Under the pieces are notes generated by a model. That model saw only the letters and a list, made by a program, of their open reading frames with translations. It searched no databases and had not been told where the DNA came from. A stretch of DNA of 64,000 nucleotides from Bradyrhizobium nanningense. Its GTDB lineage: Bacteria; Pseudomonadota; Alphaproteobacteria; Rhizobiales; Xanthobacteraceae. A program made the position numbers and the translations under genes. Numbering within the stretch: the stretch's first letter is position 1; each line of letters begins with the position of its first letter. The stretch lies in assembly GCF_004114535.1 (NCBI RefSeq), contig NZ_LBJC01000015.1, positions 101,095 through 165,094 on the forward strand, in the 5' to 3' direction. Shown piece by piece: positions 16,598 to 25,991 of the stretch.

Positions 16598-17517
16598 CAG
16601 ATCGCGAGCTCCGTCTCGTCCTCGTGTGTGACGCCGAGATAGGCATCGATCACCGCCCGATCGGCGCTGACCTGGTCTGGCGTGCCGTCGGCGATCTTTC
16701 GTCCGTAGTCGAGCACGGCCACGCGATCCGACAGCCCCATCACGATGCCGATGTCGTGCTCGATCAGGACGATTGTTGCGCCGAAGCTGTCGCGAGCGTT
16801 ACGCACGTGCTGCGACAGCTCCCTCTTTTCGGTAAGGGTCACGCCTGCGAACGGCTCGTCCAGTAGCAGGAGTTTTGGCCGAGCAACCAGCGCCCGCGCC
16901 AGCTCGACCCGCTTCTGCACTCCGTAGGGAAGCGTTCCAGCAAGACGGTCACGAACCTCAGTGAGATGCAGGAAGCCGATCACGTCTTCGGCGGCCGCGC
17001 GATTCTCGGCCTCGATCCGTCTCGCCAGTGGCGAGCCGACGATCTGCCGCAATAACCCGGTCCTAACGCGGTGCGCCAGTCCCATCAGAACATTGTCGAA
17101 AACGGAAAGTCCCTTGAAAAGCGCAAGATTTTGAAAGGTCCGCGCCACGCCTAGGGCTGCAAGCTTCGACGTCGGCACTTCGCGAAAGGAGTGCTCGCCA
17201 AACCACACCTCCCCGCGGTCCGGCCGGTAAAGCCCGGTGACGATGTTGAGGAGCGAGCTCTTGCCGGCGCCGTTCGGTCCGATCACCGCCAGGATCTCTC
17301 CCTGGGCGACCTCCAGATCGACCTCACGTAGCGCTGCGACGCCGCCAAATGTCAGCGAAATATTCGAAAGCCCGAGCGCCGGCCGTACGGGTCTCACAGT
17401 CCGCTCCGCGTCCCCCTCCAGCGCCCCCTGGCGCCTTCCGGCGGATGTATCCGCGTATCGGCGTGGAGGGATCTCCTCCAGCCGAAACGCGCCCGCCCCT
17501 GTCGCAATCGCCGTCAC
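16597..17517 (-). CDS. livG: Liv-type ABC importer ATP-binding protein (LivG-like)
   Basis: A 306-residue ATPase with Walker A GPNGAGKS, the LivG-typical ARTFQNLALF, a signature reading LPYGVQKRVELARAL (the canonical LSGG is LPYG here, as in some LivG proteins), and Walker B LLLLDEPFAGV. About 45 N-terminal residues precede the ABC domain, longer than usual. I take the GTG at 17517, which has GAGAGG upstream and leaves 22 bases after the sfnG stop; the frame is open to 17580 inside sfnG. Confidence 0.88.
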   Translation of the reverse strand: MTAIATGAGAFRLEEIPPRRYADTSAGRRQGALEGDAERTVRPVRPALGLSNISLTFGGVAALREVDLEVAQGEILAVIGPNGAGKSSLLNIVTGLYRPDRGEVWFGEHSFREVPTSKLAALGVARTFQNLALFKGLSVFDNVLMGLAHRVRTGLLRQIVGSPLARRIEAENRAAAEDVIGFLHLTEVRDRLAGTLPYGVQKRVELARALVARPKLLLLDEPFAGVTLTEKRELSQHVRNARDSFGATIVLIEHDIGIVMGLSDRVAVLDYGRKIADGTPDQVSADRAVIDAYLGVTHEDETELAI

Positions 17518-17539
17518 GTGGCTGCCTCTCGTTTTGCCC

Positions 17540-18646
17540 CTATTCGGCAGCCTGAACGCGCACAGGCGTCCTTGCCTCAAGCTCGCGAACCAGCGGGATC
17601 ACGTGCTTGCCGAAATATTCGACCTCTTCCTGGAAATGCAGAAACCCGAGCAGGATCAGGTCGGCGCCGGCGTGCTTGAGCTCGATGATCCGTTCAGCAA
17701 CTTGCTGGGGCGTGCCGATCAGGTTCGAGCGGAAGCCGTCGTTGTATTGAACGAGATCCTGAAAAGTGGATTTGGCCCAGTTGCCTTCGCGCTCGGGGCT
17801 GGCGTTGCCCGCATTCTGGACCTCATGGTGGAAGCCGCGAACCGCATCGGGGATCGCCTTGTCGAGGATCTCCTGCAGCACCTCCTTGGCCTCCTTTTCA
17901 GTCTGCCGCACGATGCCGAATGCATTGATGCCGATTTTGGTCTGCCACCCCTTGCCGAAGGTCTTCTCCTTGGACCTGATGTCCTCGACCTGCGCTTTCA
18001 GCCCCTCTGGCGTATTTCCGTTGGTGAAGTACCAGTCGGACACGCGAGTGGCCATGTCCCGGGCCGCGCGCGAGGAGCCGCCCTGGAAGATCTCGGGCAG
18101 CGGATCGAGCGGCTTCGGCTTGAGCGAGTAGTCGTTGAACCGATAGAAATCTCCCTTGAGCGTGAAGCTCTCCTGCGTCCAGATCCCGCGCAACGCGCTG
18201 ATGAATTCCTCCGAGCGTCGGTAGCGCTCGTCGTGGTCAAGCCAGGGCTCGCCGATCGCATGAAATTCCCCGCGGAACCAGCCCGATACGACATTCACCG
18301 CAACGCGCGCATTCGTGAGTTGGCTGATGGTCGCAATCTGCTTCGCTGCCACCGCCGGATTCCATGGCCCGGGAAGGAGGGCTGCGATGACCTTGAGCTT
18401 TTCGGTCGCGGCGAGCAGCGCGTGTGAGAAGCTGACCGGCTCGTGCTGCTTGTCTGCTCCATAGCCCGCCGTGAACCGGATCTGGCTGAGTGCGTAGTCG
18501 AAGCCTGCCTTTTCGGCGATCTGGGCGAGCTTCCGGTTGTAGTCGATATCCCAGCTGGTGCGCTGCTCGATCGAAGAAATCACGAGGCCACCGGATACGT
18601 TCGGCACCCAGTAGGCGAATTTGATCGGTTTGTTGTTCAAAGACAT
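17540..18646 (-). CDS. sfnG: Dimethyl-sulfone monooxygenase (FMNH2-dependent, SfnG)
   Basis: A 368-residue luciferase-family (LLM) monooxygenase. Across its length it reads like Pseudomonas SfnG: KFAYWVPNVSGGLVIS at the N-terminus, SQIRFTAGYGADKQHEPV, VVSGWFRGEFHAIGEPWLDH, RYRRSEEFI, IFQGGSSRAARD, SDWYFTNGN, and FLHFQEEVEYFG near the end. SfnG oxidises dimethyl sulfone to methanesulfinate with FMNH2 supplied by a separate reductase, feeding sulfur assimilation. It is the first gene of a seven-gene minus-strand operon with an ABC importer and an acyl-CoA-dehydrogenase-type protein. No flavin reductase or SfnR-type activator is in the window, and I see no clear sigma-54 site upstream. Confidence 0.93.
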   Translation of the reverse strand: MSLNNKPIKFAYWVPNVSGGLVISSIEQRTSWDIDYNRKLAQIAEKAGFDYALSQIRFTAGYGADKQHEPVSFSHALLAATEKLKVIAALLPGPWNPAVAAKQIATISQLTNARVAVNVVSGWFRGEFHAIGEPWLDHDERYRRSEEFISALRGIWTQESFTLKGDFYRFNDYSLKPKPLDPLPEIFQGGSSRAARDMATRVSDWYFTNGNTPEGLKAQVEDIRSKEKTFGKGWQTKIGINAFGIVRQTEKEAKEVLQEILDKAIPDAVRGFHHEVQNAGNASPEREGNWAKSTFQDLVQYNDGFRSNLIGTPQQVAERIIELKHAGADLILLGFLHFQEEVEYFGKHVIPLVRELEARTPVRVQAAE

Positions 18647-19408
18647 CTTGCTTGTCCCTTGAGAATGACGCTTGCGGTGAAAGAGCGACGGCTTCAGCGA
18701 GGCAGCACCATGCGACCACGCCGCTCGGGACGAGCGAGTGCCGACACTGCCTACGTTATTGATTTCGAGGAGCTAGAGCGATCTGAGGCTAGATCGCTCC
18801 TGCGAATTGAGACGCCACTCAGAAACGACACGAACACAACTGATCGACAAGCTCGCGCATAACCGAATGCCTCACCTTGTCGAACATGTTGTTGCGCATC
18901 ATCAGCGCTCCTGAATGGCACAATCGCCTGATGACCAATCCTCTCAGAGATTGTCCGACCCTACCAGTCCAAGACCCACTATTTTTCGCTGCGCGGAGAT
19001 AAACAGCTTTCTTTTGTTTCGCAGCGAACGCATCGTTTGTTGCTTTGCCGGTGCAAGCTAATCATTCCTTCGCCAGCAGAAGCTCGTTCAATTGCTGCGG
19101 ACGATCGGCGCCATCAGCATCTCCACTCGATATTCGAATTCGCCGACTGGCTGGAATATTCTTATCGCATTCGCCGGCTTCTCAGGTCACTTGCACTCTC
19201 AAGTGATTGGCAAGATCGAACTCGCATGAACGGACCGCTGTCCGACATGCACAGCACGCCTGGCATTAGGCGCAATCAAACGAAACGGCCTAAGCAGCGG
19301 AATTCAGCGCAGAATCAGGGTGAGGTCGGCCGAATGGCGATAAGAGCCTCGACTGTCCGCGCTTGCGTCCTACGCCGCCGTTGGCTGATCTAGCAATTCT
19401 CATTCACA
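18647..19408. other. Promoter side of the sfnG operon, no gene seen
   Basis: About 760 bases upstream of sfnG. It should hold the operon promoter. I looked for a sigma-54 type GG/GC pair in the right orientation and did not find a convincing one. Open frames here are short and lack ribosome binding sites. Confidence 0.45.
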
Positions 19409-19675
19409 TCAGCGCAACTGTCTTCCTTGTCGCTCGAAAGCGTAGATCGGATTGATACCGCAATAGGCGTATGTGCCGGATGCAGTAGCCATGCACTGGC
19501 TATAGGTAGAGAATTGGCAGTTGCCCGGATATCCCCAAGTACGGCCCTGCAGGCAATAAACGTCCTGGCGAGCCGGTGGGATATAAGGATGAACCCGCGA
19601 AGCAGCGCTCGAACGCGATCCAAAGCCGACGAAAATGCGAAGTGCTAGCACTCCGATAACGAGAAGGTACCGCAT
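19409..19675 (-). CDS. DUF3551-type small secreted protein
   Basis: 88 residues: a hydrophobic N-terminal signal (MRYLLVIGVLALRIFVGFG), then a small Cys-containing domain with YCLQGRTWGYPGNCQFSTYS and QCMATASGTYAYCGINP. The CLQG/GYPGDC/QCMA/CG pattern is that of DUF3551, a family abundant in Bradyrhizobium and close relatives. The four Cys probably form two disulfides outside the cytoplasm. Function unknown; the gene stands alone. Confidence 0.85.
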   Translation of the reverse strand: MRYLLVIGVLALRIFVGFGSRSSAASRVHPYIPPARQDVYCLQGRTWGYPGNCQFSTYSQCMATASGTYAYCGINPIYAFERQGRQLR

Positions 19676-20330
19676 GAGATCTCTTGCCTCCGTTAAGTTC
19701 GCTGAAGGATAGAGGATCTGAATTGAACCGTTTGATCTTAATCAATGGCAAATAACCGGTCCAGTCGGTCTATCGCCAGAAAGAAGGTTCACCCGTGACG
19801 GCGAGCACGAAACTTCAGTGAGACGTTGGGGTCGGAGCGGAGCACGCGCCACCGTCCTCGGTGCAAACTCGCTCGAATTTCGAAGCAGACTTCCGGCGGC
19901 ATTCCGCGGCGGAACGCTTTTTTAAGCGCGACTTGGCGCCTCCGCGCGGCAGAGCACTTATATTGCGGACAAATCTAGGACCATTGCATTCGCTCCGACC
20001 GCGTGTTGCCGAGGACCTATCGCCCCACGGTCAGAGGTCACACTTGCGGGTACCTCAAACTGTTGCGCGGCCCTGCGCGAGAAATGTCTTGGTCGAATTG
20101 AATGCACTCAGATTTACCGCAAGTCGCCCCCTGATCGCATCCGGGTCTACGCGTTGCCGCGAATCTGCGGTGACCGTGTCGCTCAGCAGATTTTTTCTTT
20201 CATCGGCACGACGCTCCGAACGATCGTCTTGGATCCCGCCGAAATACAGTCTGGCTCTCCGACAACAGGGCACTATTCTTCGTGAGCGATGATTTTCGAT
20301 CTACTGAGTTGAGCGGAGACAAGCAGGACG
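19676..20330. other. Intergenic region, no gene seen
   Basis: About 650 bases between the DUF3551 gene and the decayed SfnB-like gene. Short overlapping frames on both strands show no recognisable domain or ribosome binding site. Confidence 0.4.
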
Positions 20331-21552
20331 ATGACCATTCACCTCGCGAGCCCAACCATCAGCGACGAAGAACTGGAAAAGCGATTCGTTCCGGTCTTTG
20401 AGAAAATCGCCGTGGGTGCGGTGAGCGCGAGCGAAACCGCACCCTCCCGTTCGAAGCGATAACACTGCTCAAAGAGGACGGCCTTGGAGCCTTGCGGGTT
20501 CCGGTGGAGTTCGGCGGCCTCGGCGCATCACTTCGTCAGACCTTCGATCTGCTCATCGCACTTGCGGCCGCGGACTCCAATCTGCCACAGGCGCTGAGGG
20601 CACACTTCAACCTGGTCGAAGATCTGCGCCTGACCAAGGATGAGGCGGCCAAGGCGCGGTGGCTCAGAGCCATCGCGAACGGCGCTCTGATCGGGGCCGC
20701 GACAACCGAGCTAGGCGTCGGAGCTGTCGATCGCTACCGGACAGCGGTCACGTCGAACGCAGCCGGACTACAGCTCGATGGCACGAAATACTACACAACC
20801 GGCACGCTGTACGCGGATCACTTGATTGTGGCGGCTGACCAGAACGGCAAGCGGATCGCTGTCATTGTCGATACCAGCCAGCCCGGCGTCAGCGTCCAGG
20901 ACGATTGGGATGGCTTTGGCCAGAGATTGACGGCAAGCGGTACAGCTCATTTCAGGAATGTAGCGGTACCTGAAGATCGAATTCTTGGTCCCGGATATGG
21001 AACGGAAGGACGGGTGTTTGGAACGGCCTTTGTCCAGCTGGTCCTGCTTGCGACCCTCGCTGGAATTGCGAGATGCGCGGCTACTGAGACCGCCGACTGG
21101 ATCAGGTCACGAGCCCGCACCTTTACACATGCCGTTGCCGATCTGCCACGGAACGATCCGCTCGTGCAACAGGTCATCGGCAGGCTGTCGAGAGCGGCTT
21201 TCGGTGCGCGAGCAGCAGTCCTCGCCGCCGTCGACGAGCTCGCAAGAACGCTCGGAGGTCGACATCAAGACCCGCAACAGCTTGATGCGTCCGGCGCGCG
21301 GCAGCGCAGGCGCAGGCAGTGGTCGTCAAGCTTGTTCTTGACGCCACCGCCGAGCTCTTCGAGGTGGGCGGAGCGTCTCTTACGTCAGAGAAGCTCGCGA
21401 TTGATAGGCACTGGCGCAATGCGCGTACCATCGCTTCCCATAATCCGGTGAACTTCAAGCTCCGCGCAATCGGCGGCTATGAATTGAATGATGAAGCTCT
21501 GCCATACGCATGGAGCGTAGGTGTCCGCGCCGCCCGACAATACGGTAGCTAA
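20331..21552 (+). pseudogene. Decayed SfnB/DszC-like acyl-CoA dehydrogenase family gene
   Basis: Starts ATG with MTIHLASPTISDEELEKRF, but the frame changes near 20440 (continuing as LLKEDGLGALRVPVEFGGLG), again near 21255 (into RSEVDIKTRNSL) and again near 21318 (into LFEVGGASLTSEKLAIDRHW and ASHNPVNFKLRAIGGYELN). Put together it covers the whole length of a SfnB-type flavoprotein of about 400 residues, including GLRVPVE-type, YTTGTLYADHLIV and RHWRNART motifs. At least three frameshifts make it non-functional. It belongs to the same sulfur-oxidising superfamily as the flavoprotein in the sfnG operon and may be a former part of it. Confidence 0.85.
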
Positions 21553-21870
21553 ACACTGGCGTTCCGGCGGCTTCTGCATTGCCGAGGCGCAGCTCGCTCG
21601 CCCCCGCGGATGCGACTGCCGTGGACGTCGACCTTCTACGGTGGGTTAAGGACGCGATGAGTGGCCGTCGTCGCCGTATCTCGGCGACTATGCCGGCTGC
21701 TGTAGCCAGGCGAGACGCTCGCCTGATCGACGGGCCTGTACCGTTCAGCGGTGAGCTAGGGCGAGACTTAAGCTCGCACTTCTTCTGGTTGGCATTGCAA
21801 GGATGCCAGCCACCCGATAAACGAGTCCCGCAACGTTGCTGGCGTTTTTTTCGGGGGGGCGCCAGGATCG
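21553..21870. other. Region between pseudogene and tRNA, no gene seen
   Basis: About 320 bases without a credible frame. A GCAACGTTGC palindrome near 21830 followed by TGGCGTTTTTTT resembles a weak terminator just before the tRNA. Confidence 0.35.
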
Positions 21871-21946
21871 GGGCCTGTAGCTCAATGGTTAGAGCCGGCC
21901 GCTCATAACGGTCTGGTTCCTGGTTCGAATCCAGGCGGGCCCACCA
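21871..21946 (+). tRNA. tRNA with CAT anticodon, probably tRNA-Ile2 (lysidine type)
   Basis: 76 bases, folds fully: acceptor GGGCCTG / CGGGCCC, D arm GCTC..GAGC, anticodon stem GGCCG / CGGTC around CTCATAA (anticodon CAT), T arm CCTGG-TTCGAAT-CCAGG, and encoded CCA. The GGGCC acceptor and GGCCG anticodon stem differ from the usual alphaproteobacterial initiator and elongator tRNA-Met and fit the minor tRNA-Ile read after TilS modification of C34. Confidence 0.9.
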
Positions 21947-21991
21947 GAATTGTCGTTGTTGTTGTTGTCCCCCCTCTCACCACACCATCAT

Positions 21992-22310
21992 CAGCACCTG
22001 TCCCAGAAAATCTACGACACTCCAAATTTCTTCGCTGGCTAAGCGATTGCCCCTGCAGGTGCATGGGCTTGACGGCGCTCCTGAATGGCCAGACTTTCGG
22101 GCTATGCTGCCGGACTTTCTCGAAAGCATGTGGTCGATCTGGGTGTGGTTTCGGGAGTTCTCCCGCTGGATGCGCGGCGGCCTCTGTCCTGGTCTCGATT
22201 TGTCGCAAAACATGATCGCGCGAGCAAAAGCGGACACGGCGGACGCTGCCATTACGTATCGGATTGCCGATCTCGACACGCTGGAACTGCCGGAGGCTGT
22301 TGCCACTTTC
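21992..22310 (+). pseudogene. Decayed class I SAM-dependent methyltransferase, N-terminal half
   Basis: Three frames together read QHLSQKIYDTPNFFAG, GAPEWPDFRAMLPDF, SRKHVVDLG, SRWMR, GLDLSQNMIARAKADTADA and YRIADLDTLELPEA. This is the N-terminal half of a familiar methyltransferase (YDDPEFFAGY, WPxLRxMLPD, VVDLGCGFGWFSRWA, LGLDLSxNMLARA). A stop after FFAG and at least two single-base changes break it, one of them in the SAM-binding VVDLGCGFG, where a base is missing. It lies just downstream of the tRNA, consistent with a decayed insertion zone. Confidence 0.7.
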
Positions 22311-22501
22311 CCGATCATCGAGACGACGCAGGAATGCTGCATGGGAGCGCAAAAAAAGCACAATGCGAACGCACTCAAAAGAATAATATCATCGGTTGAT
22401 GGAGGGGGCGCTAAGGTCGTTGGTTGGCGACTTTGCGCAGTTCGCCGTTGAGGGGTAATTTGACCAGCCTGCGAGATGGGCGCGGTTATCGAGGGGCAAA
22501 C

Positions 22502-22696
22502 ATGTTCGACGTATACGTCAACGACAAACATGACTTGCTGGTGGTCCCGCAGGGCTCTCAACTACCCGTCATCGGTGCGTTCAGGAAATGGCGAAAAAAG
22601 AAGGCACGGGCGATCAGCGTCAGTGATGAAATCAAGTCGATTGTTCAGAAGCACGGCCATTACATGCGAAAGCTAAGCGATCTGAGAAAGTATTAG
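22502..22696 (+). CDS. Small basic hypothetical protein
   Basis: 64 residues from an ATG preceded by GAGGGGC: MFDVYVNDKHDLLVVPQGSQ, then a basic centre (FRKWRKKKARA) and SDEIKSIVQKHGHYMRKLSD. No domain recognised. I recall similar lone small proteins in Bradyrhizobium genomes. It may be a nucleic-acid-binding or regulatory peptide, but nothing shows it. Confidence 0.5.
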   Translation: MFDVYVNDKHDLLVVPQGSQLPVIGAFRKWRKKKARAISVSDEIKSIVQKHGHYMRKLSDLRKY

Positions 22697-23043
22697 AGTA
22701 TCTGTTTGCCAGCAGCAGATCACATCGCCCCCGCCAATGCAGCCACAGGGGCGGCGTCTATTGCAAACCTTTTAAGTTGGTCGTGTTTGGCTTCGAGAAG
22801 GGCATCGCCCCAACCTACATCGTTGCCGGCCGGACAAGTGGGTAGATCGCGCAAGTGACCGATTGTTTTCAGGCTTACCTGAAAACAATACCCGCCTTTG
22901 TCATGATTGCCGCGAGGGCATGCGAACAGGGATAAGGCCCGATCAGAAGCATCGTACTCAAAATTCTTGAAAACATCGACGAGCGCGAGACTCCGGGCAA
23001 AAACTGGAATACCGTTCAACCATTGGTAGCGATGGGGGTTTCC
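22697..23043. other. Intergenic region, no firm gene
   Basis: About 350 bases. A minus-strand frame of 150 codons (22720-23172) overlaps the start of the next gene and has no recognisable features; I do not call it. The repeated TTTCAGGCTTACCTGAAA near 22870 is a dyad that may be a regulatory or terminator element. Confidence 0.35.
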
Positions 23044-25152
23044 ATGCGTCGCAAAGGATTGATGGTAATTCTGGGTCTCATTGTTGCAATAGGAATTGGC
23101 CTCTATGCAACGTTCCAATCTCGTTATCTGATAGATGAGCACAATCGCGCGCGGATCGTATCGCTGCAGCAAACTGCGAGCGGACTAGATGCCTTGGAGC
23201 AAGGAGATCAAAAAGCAGTTGCCGTTGCGCTAGACGCCACTCTCTTTCGAAACATCGGCGACCAACTCGTCGGACAGAAGGTTATGCTGAGTCACCCCTC
23301 TCTGCCGGGTGAGACCTTGACCGTAGCAGTCGATCGCCTGACGTTCGCGCCGCAAATGGGCCGATTGGCCGGAAACCTGGGACTTAGTGTAAAGAGCGAC
23401 AAGAGGTTTCTGTCAGTTGGCCTGGATGTTGAGTTTGCGCTGTATTTTTCCGGTGTGAGCCAGATTTTGCCAGCGACAACCGACCGACCGGCTGTCTTCG
23501 CTGCAAATTTCAGGTTGCTCCCTGTCTCCATCGAGCCGGTAATTTCATTCGGCTTTCTCAATCTGGTCGGCAGGGGTTTTGTCAGCGACATTATCACTGG
23601 CAACGTCGTGAATGGACTTTCCGAAAGATTGACCCTTTCGGCTCCGTACCAACCCCAGCTGCGATACACCCTCGACGAGAATAAGTCATTCGAGCAAAAA
23701 TTCGGGGATGGCAACACGGGGACCTTGAAGTACCGGGTGACGCACGAGCCGATCTCGGTTGAGCGTTGGGCCCACGTCATTGCACCGATCTTCTCCGATC
23801 GCGGAGTTCTGCTCGCCGCGACATTGGACGAAACAGTTGCCCAGCCGTTTGACGTGAACCCGTCGAAGTATGATACCATTCCGACAACGCAAATCAGCAG
23901 CCTTGAGCAACAACTGACCGGACGCATAGCGCTCGCCAATAAATACTACTCAGGCAAGCAGCTGACGATCAGTATCAACACAGGTGCAATTGCCACCCTC
24001 ACCGATGGAATTTTCGGCGCACTTCGGAAGCTATCGCTATCATTGGCAAGCACGGAAGTGTCGGGTCGCTTCGTTGACAAGCATTGGTCAGACAAGATTT
24101 TGGGCGATGGCGGCTTCTACGTCGAAGCGGCAGGGGGTGACCGCATCCATGGCTCCATCAGTGTACCGGCGGCGAATTTCAACTACGTGCCTGGCAAGGG
24201 CCTGGAAGGAAGCTTGGGCCTTTCGATCAGCGTGGACGCTGCCATTCACGTTCATGTCGATCCACTCATTGGCGGCGGCATAGGAACGACGGCCGGCCTT
24301 AAGGGATCGACAAATCCGACTGTCAGCGCACGAATAGCGTTTTCAAGCTTTACGTTTGAGGGAAAGGATGTCGCGCTTCTGTCTCCCGTCTTGAGCTGTA
24401 CATCCGTTGATTTGAAAGTCGAAACGGACGGAACGTTCAAGACTGACTATGGCTGGACCAAGGTCCCCTCGATCGGCGTTATTACGAGCGAGCTGATTGG
24501 AGCCGATCCATCGGATCCTACAATCCTCTCAGGAATACCCGTCGTGGTCCCGGTTCTGGCAAAGACTGATGCGAAAGGCTCGGTAGCTCCACCTGATCAG
24601 ATGGTCATCAGAGAGGGACTCTATTTGACCGCCGAAGCCACAAGGCTGACCGTGGATGCGGCAAGTACCGGATATGTGGTGGGCAGCGATTTCGTCCTGA
24701 AGGCAAGCAACCAAGCGCCGGATCCAAAAGCGGTGGATGAACGCATCCAGCGCCTGACGGCCGCCGCCAAAGACTTTTGGCGCAAGACACAGAAGCCGAA
24801 CTGCCCCGAAAAGCCTGCGCTACGGGTGCTCGTGGGCGATCTCGAGTTTGGATCCAACAACGAGATCATAAAATTCATAAGGAATGCCTGGAACGATATC
24901 ACGAAGGGACCAGGGAAAGACAACGAAGTGGTGAAGCTGCTGGACAGAATAAATGGGGCGGCGAAAGACTATGATGATGCGACGAGGAAGCTGGCTGGAG
25001 AGGTGGGCGAGGCAGCAAAAAATGCCTTCCCGAGGAATAATGATATCGGGCGTGCTGCAGGTGAAGTCGCGAAGTCCGTAACCAAGGCAGTTACAAATCC
25101 CGGAGGAGCGGTCATTGATCTCGGGAAGCAGATTCTATGCGGATTTTGCTAG
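23044..25152 (+). CDS. Large membrane-anchored hypothetical protein
   Basis: 702 residues from the ATG at 23044 (GGGGG lies just upstream; an ATG at 23032 is also possible). Residues 4-25 are one hydrophobic segment (GLMVILGLIVAIGIGLYATF), so the protein is probably anchored in the inner membrane with about 670 residues in the periplasm. The body is beta-rich with many Ser/Thr/Gly and little Cys, and two long related-looking stretches suggest a repeated lipid-binding (TULIP-like) or scaffold fold, but this is only an impression. The last 120 residues are charged and helical and end GKQILCGFC. I do not recognise the family. No partner gene is tightly linked. Confidence 0.7.
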   Translation: MRRKGLMVILGLIVAIGIGLYATFQSRYLIDEHNRARIVSLQQTASGLDALEQGDQKAVAVALDATLFRNIGDQLVGQKVMLSHPSLPGETLTVAVDRLTFAPQMGRLAGNLGLSVKSDKRFLSVGLDVEFALYFSGVSQILPATTDRPAVFAANFRLLPVSIEPVISFGFLNLVGRGFVSDIITGNVVNGLSERLTLSAPYQPQLRYTLDENKSFEQKFGDGNTGTLKYRVTHEPISVERWAHVIAPIFSDRGVLLAATLDETVAQPFDVNPSKYDTIPTTQISSLEQQLTGRIALANKYYSGKQLTISINTGAIATLTDGIFGALRKLSLSLASTEVSGRFVDKHWSDKILGDGGFYVEAAGGDRIHGSISVPAANFNYVPGKGLEGSLGLSISVDAAIHVHVDPLIGGGIGTTAGLKGSTNPTVSARIAFSSFTFEGKDVALLSPVLSCTSVDLKVETDGTFKTDYGWTKVPSIGVITSELIGADPSDPTILSGIPVVVPVLAKTDAKGSVAPPDQMVIREGLYLTAEATRLTVDAASTGYVVGSDFVLKASNQAPDPKAVDERIQRLTAAAKDFWRKTQKPNCPEKPALRVLVGDLEFGSNNEIIKFIRNAWNDITKGPGKDNEVVKLLDRINGAAKDYDDATRKLAGEVGEAAKNAFPRNNDIGRAAGEVAKSVTKAVTNPGGAVIDLGKQILCGFC

Positions 25153-25312
25153 GCCGCAGTGATGGCTCGAGATTAACGACACTTTGCCGGCTGGGAGGTA
25201 CCCTACCCTCTCGCCGCGGCGCGAGATGGCTGGCTCCGCCGGACTCTCTTTAGATCGCATTCCACTGAAGGCTCTTGCATGAGCGTTATACAGCGCAACC
25301 AAGGAGGCTCGT

Positions 25313-25897
25313 GTGCTTTCCTACCTTACGGCAGAAAGCAGCTTTATCCGGTCATACGGCAACCGCAGCCTGCTCCTGCTACTCCTGTGCGCTTTCACAC
25401 GAACCGGCGAAAGCGTAGCCAAGGCTTCGATCATCCGTGTATCCGTCGATATCAATCCAGCCGTCATCGCGGCGTTCGGGCCAGTCCTGGCCTTCCTCGT
25501 CACCGCATCTCTGAAGCTCGAGGCTGATAGCCTTATCATCGCACGTGAGGCGGTGCTGGACGAAGCAGGCAGATCGAGACACGCTTTCAGAACGAGCCCG
25601 TGGCTCTATGTGCTCATGCTCGTGCCTGCCGGCTGCGCAGCATTTCTGGCATTTCAATTCCTGGTGAAGCTTGTCCCGGAAAGCCCGGGATGCCCAAACT
25701 GGAATTGGTGGCGCCAACTGACCGACGTCGCCTTTATCGGAGGGACGCCGTCGGTATATTGTATCGGCGATCTGAAAAAGGGCACACCTTGGATCTATCC
25801 GCCAATCGAAAGTTGGCTTTTGCTGGCATGCGTTCTGGGTTCTGCGTACCTGACATACACGATCATCCGAGGCTGGCGTATGTATCGAGGCAGGTGA
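25313..25897 (+). CDS. Small integral membrane protein of unknown function
   Basis: 194 residues starting at a GTG with AAGGAGG six bases upstream. Hydrophobic segments at about residues 19-28, 49-64, 97-117 and 166-184 suggest three or four membrane passes. Two Cys (CPNWNW and YCIGDL) flank an extracytoplasmic loop. No family recognised. The PIN-like gene follows on the same strand after 94 bases. The longer frame on the opposite strand lacks a ribosome binding site and is rejected. Confidence 0.55.
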   Translation: MLSYLTAESSFIRSYGNRSLLLLLLCAFTRTGESVAKASIIRVSVDINPAVIAAFGPVLAFLVTASLKLEADSLIIAREAVLDEAGRSRHAFRTSPWLYVLMLVPAGCAAFLAFQFLVKLVPESPGCPNWNWWRQLTDVAFIGGTPSVYCIGDLKKGTPWIYPPIESWLLLACVLGSAYLTYTIIRGWRMYRGR

Positions 25898-25991
25898 CTG
25901 ATATTCGATGCTGATCGCGTTGGAGGCATAACCATACAAAGAGCCGTTTTTCTGAAATAGACCACGGCTCACAACGTCAACCATGTAATCG

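Noticed and set aside
21950..21970. GTT-type short repeat after the tRNA
   Set aside because: Simple sequence of about five units; not a CRISPR or attachment repeat.
22720..23172. 150-codon minus-strand frame
   Set aside because: Overlaps the start of the well-supported 702-residue gene, has no recognisable motif and no ribosome binding site.
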